Assembly: GCA_937921525.1 (NCBI GenBank)
Contig: CAKZUM010000001.1
Span: 1-43,676 of the forward strand
Origin: an uncultured Saprospiraceae bacterium
GTDB taxonomy: Bacteria; Bacteroidota; Bacteroidia; Chitinophagales; Saprospiraceae
DNA: 43,676 nucleotides
Direction of reading: 5' to 3'
The notes below the pieces were generated by a model. It was given only the letters and a program-made list of their open reading frames with translations. It had not been told where the DNA came from and made no database searches. This document shows, in pieces, positions 41,701 to 43,676 of this stretch. The number at the start of each line of letters is the position of its first letter. Position 1 is the stretch's first letter. The translations under genes were made by a program, and so were the position numbers.

Positions 41701-43676
41701 TCAGTCCTGATAGCATTGTGGAAGTTGGACAAGCGGTTACAGTTAGCGTCAATACCCCTGGAACTTTTGATTTCACATGGACACCAGCTGCATCTGTACA
41801 TTGTAATACACCTACTTGTGAAACAGTCAACATTTTGAGTGATCAATCTGACACTTATACTGTTATCATGGATGATCGCTATGGTTGTATAGATCAAGAA
41901 TCTTTTAATATTGAGGTTATAAATTCAGATACTTTTGATCTAGCATTGGTAAAACGATTGGCACCGACACAACAGTCTCCTGTTTTTCCGGGATCACCTG
42001 TAGCTTATCAAATGACTATTTTCAACCAAGGAAATGTTGATGCCTTTGATATAGCGATCATTGACTATATTCCTGATGGACTTGATTTTAGTCTTGCAGC
42101 GAACACAGCAGTAAGTACAAACAATACGAATGACTGGAATTTAGTCGATGGTGTTCCTAACTACATCATCAACACTTTAGCCTCTTCAGAATCTGTAACC
42201 ATCAATATTACTTTCACAATTGATGTTGATTTTAAAGGAACAACTATTACTAACTTTGGAGAAATTGCTCACGCATCAGATACTCCTAGTGGACCAAATA
42301 CGCCAGATATAGATTCGAGTGCAGATGATGATATGGAGAATGATAATCATACAGCAGATGATGCGGTCGATGGCTATGGGAATCAAGGTGGAGATGAAGA
42401 CGATCACGATCCTGCGTTCATTCAATTATTCGCTCCTGAAGATATAGTGATTTTTGGAGATACAACAATTCCTGTGGCAGATTCGGTTTTGACCGATACC
42501 ATTACAGATATAGATCCAGAAGCAACCCCTCTTTTTGAAGAAGAGATAGTAGAGGAAGTAGATTGTAGTCAACTACCCGCTTATTGCTACCATGGCCTAG
42601 CGATTGAATTGATGCCGATAGGGATGGTCGAAACTTGGGCTAGTGATATTAGTGTTAATGATTTCTCTAAGTGTCCTGATTATCAATTAGGTCTATGGCA
42701 TGAGAGTATGCCGATGAAGCAACCGACTACCCTAGCGGAAGTGCGCGCTTTACCAACTAACTTAGTCTTTACTTGTGCAACTTTAGGAAATCAAGAGGTG
42801 CAATTATACATCACCGATCCTGAAGGAAATTGGAATTTCTGTGAAACCTATATTAATGTTCAAGATAATAATATAGCCTGTGTCGAATCCCAAAATACGG
42901 ATGCGCAAAACGCTTTACTAGGTGGTCAAGTAAATACTTGGAAAGGAGATGCTGTACAAGAAGTTTTATTGAGTACCACTCAAGATAACTACATGACGAA
43001 GCAAGATGGTTTCTACCACTTTGAATTAACAATGGAAGAAAGCTACACGATTACCCCTCAAAAGAATCATGTTCCTTTGAATGGCGTCAGTACCTTTGAT
43101 CTAGTATTAATGACCAAACACATCTTAGGGGTTCAATCTTTTGACAATCCATACCAATGGATTGCAGCAGATGTGAATCAATCGAAAACAGTTACTGCTT
43201 TTGATTTGGTGCAGTTAAGAAAAATGATTCTTGCGATTGATACTGAATTTACCAACAACACTAGCTGGCGTTTTGTGGAAGCTAATTATGACTTCACTAC
43301 AGATAATCCACTATCAGAGGACTTCCCTGAACAAGCTCATGTTAGTAATCTAAGCAGCAATATGGTGATGAATTTTGTGGCAGTAAAGATTGGGGATATT
43401 AACGGAAACGTTAGACCGAATGCTTTCCACCAAGCGACACCAAGAAATAGTGTGGAAGTATTTGAAATACAAGTAGCTGATCAATTCTTAAAAGCAGGGC
43501 AGACCTACGAAATTGACTTGCAGGCAAAGGACATCAGCAAAGTACAAGGGTACCAATTCACCTTAAATACCAGAGATGTAATGATTGAGCAAATACAAGA
43601 AGCAGTAATGACGACAGAAAACTTCGGTTTAAATAACTTAGATGCAGGTAGGATTACGGTAAGTTGGAATCAACAA
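29775..43676 (+). CDS. Giant secreted repeat protein, 3' end outside window (at least 4634 codons); DUF11, Ig-like, 153-bp tandem repeats, 4x three-module DUF11 higher-order repeat, SdrD_B-like, PKD-like and shared C-terminal cassette
   Basis: ATG at 29775 starts MSNLIKNLLTLCMFLLVASSIVAQSADLRLEYE (signal peptide). Translation checked at many points stays in one frame to the last codon of the window (...VSWNQQ). Absent from the supplied track, presumably because it has no stop in the window. Confidence 0.93.
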   Translation, partial: MSNLIKNLLTLCMFLLVASSIVAQSADLRLEYETSPTPAIISVGDTLKVRYEVSNTGSANATGSQMTIDLSTGFQIVESMSTAGSFSNNVWDIGTVPSEESEILLVFITKTSEGLGTLEAEITQMTGGGPDPDSTPNNEDAAEDDFQSFCISTVKEFYQPQVITLSAGADMTDVQWYKDDVLIVGADSIDFDATEEGIYYFNAAGSPCELGGCCPIQLKEVPPPPCSVTALLAEISCNDNGSSTIATDDYIDFKITTTGESLSGGFTLSADNGTISKQDGSAATNLQYGVDSLFRMQNGAAGAGDIQVIITDTMDITCKDTLTIIDPGVCSTPVCSMVLSLAPDDCDTDDNNYELVGSVTFSTPPTTGTLSILVDGIVQQTFTAPFTTPQAISITDLISDGLAHSVTSTFSDAASCQVQMNFNAPEPCMISSTCSVNATVAVGTCDSEDNEYELSGNVTFSDAPDSGTLTVSAGPFQQVFTAPFTSPQAYTLSGLIADGSGHDLTVVFSADAFCRFDTTYIAPAGCDPVACGITMTATPGTCSSNKFDLTGEISFTNAPDTGMLSIDLGGESIIFSAPFTSPQAYSFTDLIADGSTRSLTASFSDDITCAANIDFTSPIACDNAVCAVSLDLVPSACSDNTYSLSGTVAMVNAPTTGNLIIAAGGTTYLTLAMPSTSPINFTLLGLPADGQALIFDATFSADATCTDTITILAPATCVGTCSMNAVVADVQCNDNSSSTANDDYITFELNPTGTNLSATYQVTSTTGSVYLLSGALADNVPYGQATTFRMANGSAGSGDLSIQVQDNSTSTCVQGPLTIPDPDICSCEEPTGTIAANQVTCDGSDSKQDASLVLTSVTDGDKFNYSIGETYTGDTDYANAIAISTLPDTLVSNLANPTDSIKYTIRIFNNRSNCFKDSTVTLLEKTCTCTNPTLADLTDESICEEGTFTATNLTTSVTNDIPVSYQWFDNDGVNNTGTAAIAGQITATLTNLPTTVGTYSYKVVATSTQPGGCSAEKIVNLTILPISETPITENICAGESFTFNNQNLTTAGIYRDTMTAVNGCDSFLVLTLNVIDEMETTISEDICSGDSYTFDGQTLTTTGTYRDTMTAIGGCDSIIILTLGVIDPIEISLSAEICQGNTYTFNNQTLNTAGTYRDTMSAASGCDSIITLTLSTLDTVQTNIRQDICAGENFTFNNQTLSEAGIYRDTMTAANGCDSFVVLTLNILNISETPINQDICNGDSFTFDNQSLTVSGTYRDTMTAANGCDSIIILSLNVLDTIQIPISQEICEGDSYAFNNQNLTTAGIYRDTLTAVNGCDSFLVLTLNVIDEMETTISQDICSGDSYTFDGQVLTTAGTYRDTMTAIGGCDSIIILNLNVLEKIETPLRQEICHGDTFDFNNQSLTIAGIYQDTLTATGGCDSILILTLEILDKMESNSREVICLGDSFKFNNQSLTTAGIYQDTLTAAGGCDSIIVLTLEVIDIIETNINETICQDDSFTFNNQNLSTAGIYQDTLTAANGCDSIIILNLNINPNTVSTVVYEGCEEDNYSILVGSTTYNEANPTGTEILTNATGCDSIVSINLVFNPNLNSEVTYIGCEEDGYEVVVNGATYDEFNPIGTEVLTTSKGCDSTVTINLVFNPLNKAACGLFDLALEKSTDSTIVRLGDLVTYTIEVSNEGTIDAYDVNITDFIPTGMSLADANWTASQDTARFNTPISYLPAGASYELYITLKVDLDFTGTTLVNFAEISEADDDTDPSNTPPVDEDSTPDEDKENEDEDDDDSAIVTVVEEGEEIFDLALIETLAPGQSGMVQAGEEVAIKIKVSNQGTLPAETIEVTQYLPEGLILSSNNSQDWVAENDSTASILLTAGNQLPTDGLAPDSMIMVMIQVVVEDDVIGGKLTPHAEISDDGIQEDIDSTPDDNRTNDAGGIPNTDSDNSSDQLPPSDEDDADPVQIMIQEFDLALTEELLTEGPITPGDSITAKIKIFNQGDIVADAIEIYAYIPEGLLLDDDRWTAIDDSTAVLTLAVASNELPAEGLVPNEMTMITIGFQVDEMFMDTCIISYAEIGSATDENGTAVTDIDSTPDSDRTNDTGGQVFTPTDNTTEEIPPVDEDDHDPVKILVEQIFDLALDKSTEATTVKLGDLVTYQLTITNEGTLDAYAIGITDFIPDGMSLQDPNWTATGDTARYNTPISYLAAGEETAISITLQVDLDFLGTSLINVAEISAADDDTDPTNAPPMDEDSTPDEDMENEDEDDDDPAVVNVIQVFDLALIETLAPAQSSMVRPGESVDLKIKVFNQGTLPADTIEITQYLPVGMTLDASNPQGWTAINDSTAQIVLTSGQGLPIAGLEADSMLMIPIQVIVDPTTNASKLTPYAEISNDGVDKNDIDSSPDDIRDNDMGGQVNTDTDNSTDQIPPTDEDDQDPVQVMLLEFDLALTEELLTEGPIAPGDSITAKIKVVNQGDIPADAIEIYAYIPEGLLLDDERWTAIDDSTAVLILSTANGDLTIDGLQPTEMIMTTIGFSVSETVEDTCLITYAEIASSTDENGLPIMDVDSTPDSIRSNDSGGVVDTPTDNEVTETAPIDEDDHDPVKVLIEEIFDVALEKSTDAMLVNLGDLVTYQLTVSNQGNVAAYNIGVSDFIPNGMILQDNNWTASGDTVRFNTPIPLLAAGESQTIEITLQVDPLFTSTAIDNQFINYAEISSADDDTDPNNDPPTDEDSTPDEDMENEEEDDDDTAVVNLIPLADLALIETLAPGQSGMVRPGEVVELKISVFNQGTYPTSSIEITQYLPEGLLMNTNNLQDWTSLNDSTAQITLTPSNGLPAAGLLPDSMVTVCLEVLVESNVTETKLVAHAEISADGLAIDDVDSTPDDIRTNDVGGVPNTDTDDTTDSSIASDEDDEDPVQVMILEFDLALTEELLTEGPIFPGDSITGKIKVVNQGTISADSIKVVAYIPEGLIVNDDRWTVMDDSTAMLLLTIMDNDLPTTGLVAGEMIMPTIDFVVSPDFQDTCLITYAEIVSATDENGQAVTDIDSTPNDDRTDDTGGEVNSSTDNTVDQTPPTDEDDHDPMKIEVQQIFDLALEKSTDSTIVEAGDFVTYQLAIRNEGTVDAYNIEISDFIPTGMSLQDANWTAFGDTARWNTPIAFLASGTSQTIDITLQVDPDFMGTSLVNFAEITAADDDTDPNNTPPMDEDSTPDENMENEEEDDDDIAVIHVGQIFDLALIETLGDDQASMVQSGDTALLKIIVFNQGTLPADTIVITQYIPDSVRLAPGLGWTSIDERMANIMLTNSNGLPANGLAPDSMVMVFIEVIIESDDPSIFVTPVAEISYDGSTYKDYDSTPNEDPTDDTGGMVNTSTDNVVDLLKPLDEDDQDPVRLGLLSFDLALTEELLTEGPVHPGDSISGKIKVFNQGSIAADNITIYAYIPTGMTLADEDWRVVDDSTAVITLSTKDGELPSGGLLPDEMTMLTIDFVIDPDFMETCLITYAEIGDATDESGNSLRDVDSTPDNNIDNDTGGVPNSATDNAIDQTPPTDEDDHDPMKIRVEQVFDLALIIELAPTQELEVKQADTVCFEITVVNQGTVDAYDIGIVNYVPEGLVFDAALNQQLGSNWQVDSTYQLAALSAGDTAIIPIKFIVDMDIMDSLVIDTAEIYFATTTTGNPINTIDEDSEADNNNDDFIGGDDLLNSELNDEDDHDFVYVVNLQEVDPTGYIYADKTGKIIKGGKISVTPPPGGVAMIIMDGSDGMYKWFTNGVPGTYTMTYEHPDGYVLSKNCSANAGVYDPTGRDGAAEDMDRDGTNDIIQLGSDVVNSDSTYLINFDCGDNPYFLDFFLQSGDPFITENNLPIQESFIGAIVCEDSDGDLIPSENDLPMMDVSVYLYTCGDTINPIDSTKTDINGAYEFGALTSGDYIVQFISPTTHRLALEAIPLSQTALRNGFTECITLTAGACDTTNSVCLVACKEIDLSISPDSIVEVGQAVTVSVNTPGTFDFTWTPAASVHCNTPTCETVNILSDQSDTYTVIMDDRYGCIDQESFNIEVINSDTFDLALVKRLAPTQQSPVFPGSPVAYQMTIFNQGNVDAFDIAIIDYIPDGLDFSLAANTAVSTNNTNDWNLVDGVPNYIINTLASSESVTINITFTIDVDFKGTTITNFGEIAHASDTPSGPNTPDIDSSADDDMENDNHTADDAVDGYGNQGGDEDDHDPAFIQLFAPEDIVIFGDTTIPVADSVLTDTITDIDPEATPLFEEEIVEEVDCSQLPAYCYHGLAIELMPIGMVETWASDISVNDFSKCPDYQLGLWHESMPMKQPTTLAEVRALPTNLVFTCATLGNQEVQLYITDPEGNWNFCETYINVQDNNIACVESQNTDAQNALLGGQVNTWKGDAVQEVLLSTTQDNYMTKQDGFYHFELTMEESYTITPQKNHVPLNGVSTFDLVLMTKHILGVQSFDNPYQWIAADVNQSKTVTAFDLVQLRKMILAIDTEFTNNTSWRFVEANYDFTTDNPLSEDFPEQAHVSNLSSNMVMNFVAVKIGDINGNVRPNAFHQATPRNSVEVFEIQVADQFLKAGQTYEIDLQAKDISKVQGYQFTLNTRDVMIEQIQEAVMTTENFGLNNLDAGRITVSWNQQ
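30450..32253 (+). repeat. Domain array in ORF5: X (30450) - Y x4 (30777, 31074, 31365, 31650) - X' (31935)
   Basis: X: CNDNGSSTIATDDYIDFKI.../CNDNSSSTANDDYITFEL...; Y: (Y)xLxGxVxFxxAPxTGxLxxxxxGxxxxFxAPFTSPQAYxxxxLIADGxxxxxxxxFSxxxxC at 297/291/285/285-bp spacing. Confidence 0.75.
32877..34406 (+). repeat. Ten tandem 153-bp (51-aa) repeats, perfectly phased
   Basis: ICxGDSFTFNNQxLTTAGIYRDTMTAANGCDSIIxLTLNVxDxxET; the GGTTGTGAT-type core starts at 32961, 33114, 33267, 33420, 33573, 33726, 33879, 34032, 34185, 34338, i.e. every 153 bp. Confidence 0.95.
34401..34725 (+). repeat. Two diverged longer units (162-bp spacing) capping the 153-bp array
   Basis: YEGCEEDNYSILVGSTTYNEANPTGTEILTNATGCDSIVSINLVFNPN / YIGCEEDGYEVVVNGATYDEFNPIGTEVLTTSKGCDSTVTINLVFNPL. 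Confidence 0.8.
34728..40442 (+). repeat. Four copies of a ~1.43-kb higher-order repeat, each three DUF11 types (A-B-C)
   Basis: A starts 34728/36162/37587/39024; B starts 35166/36588/38025/39450; C starts 35661/37086/38523/39942; next module at 40443. A = EKSTD..TDFIPxGMSLxDxNWTA; B = IETLAPGQSxMVxxGE; C = TEELLTEGPIxPGDSITAKIK. Confidence 0.93.
40920..41925 (+). other. SdrD_B/Cna_B-like pair followed by a PKD/Ig-like domain in ORF5
   Basis: SFIGAIVCEDSDGDLIPSENDLPMMDVSVYLYTCGD...TDINGAYEFGALTSGDYIVQF; then DLSISPDSIVEVGQAVTVSVNTPGTFDFTWTPAASVHCNTPTCETVNIL. Confidence 0.65.
41934..43676 (+). repeat. Shared C-terminal cassette, copy 3 (truncated by window edge after 1743 bp)
   Basis: FDLALVKRLAPTQ... 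to ...VSWNQQ; the same point lies exactly 1743 bp into copies 1 and 2. Confidence 0.9.

Overview
The window looks like a Bacteroidota chromosome segment, possibly Saprospiria (inferred only from protein style). It is almost entirely plus-strand coding for five very large secreted or surface repeat proteins. (1) An ORF open at the left edge (2..4684) with at least six DUF11-type modules. (2) A complete 4818-aa ORF (5261..19717) with a signal peptide, a Cys-containing N-terminal half, 11 SprB-like repeats and 8 DUF11-type modules. (3) A 1533-aa ORF (20801..25402) with TSP3-like calcium motifs and a duplicated LamG/DUF8202-like module. (4) A 1285-aa ORF (25509..29366) with SdrD_B-like, DUF11 and Ig-like modules. 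(5) A frame of at least 4634 codons (29775..43676) that runs off the right edge and is absent from the supplied ORF track. ORFs 1, 2 and 5 share a C-terminal cassette (last DUF11, HYR-like, carboxypeptidase-regulatory-like, dockerin-like, cohesin-like, T9SS sorting domain). It is exactly 2178 bp in ORFs 1 and 2, and the 1743 bp visible in ORF5 is in exact register with both. In ORFs 1 and 2 the similarity continues past the stop codon into a paralogous terminator. ORF5 carries a perfectly phased 10 x 153-bp tandem repeat and a four-fold ~1.43-kb three-module higher-order repeat. The intergenic regions hold several unexplained structures: a 163-bp MITE-like inverted repeat, a 26-bp-arm palindrome 2 nt after a stop codon, and a hairpin-rich region with two minus-strand terminator-like signals and a possible 24-aa ORF. 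I saw no CRISPR array, rRNA, tRNA, phage genes or transposase. Family names come from motif recognition only; no search was run.
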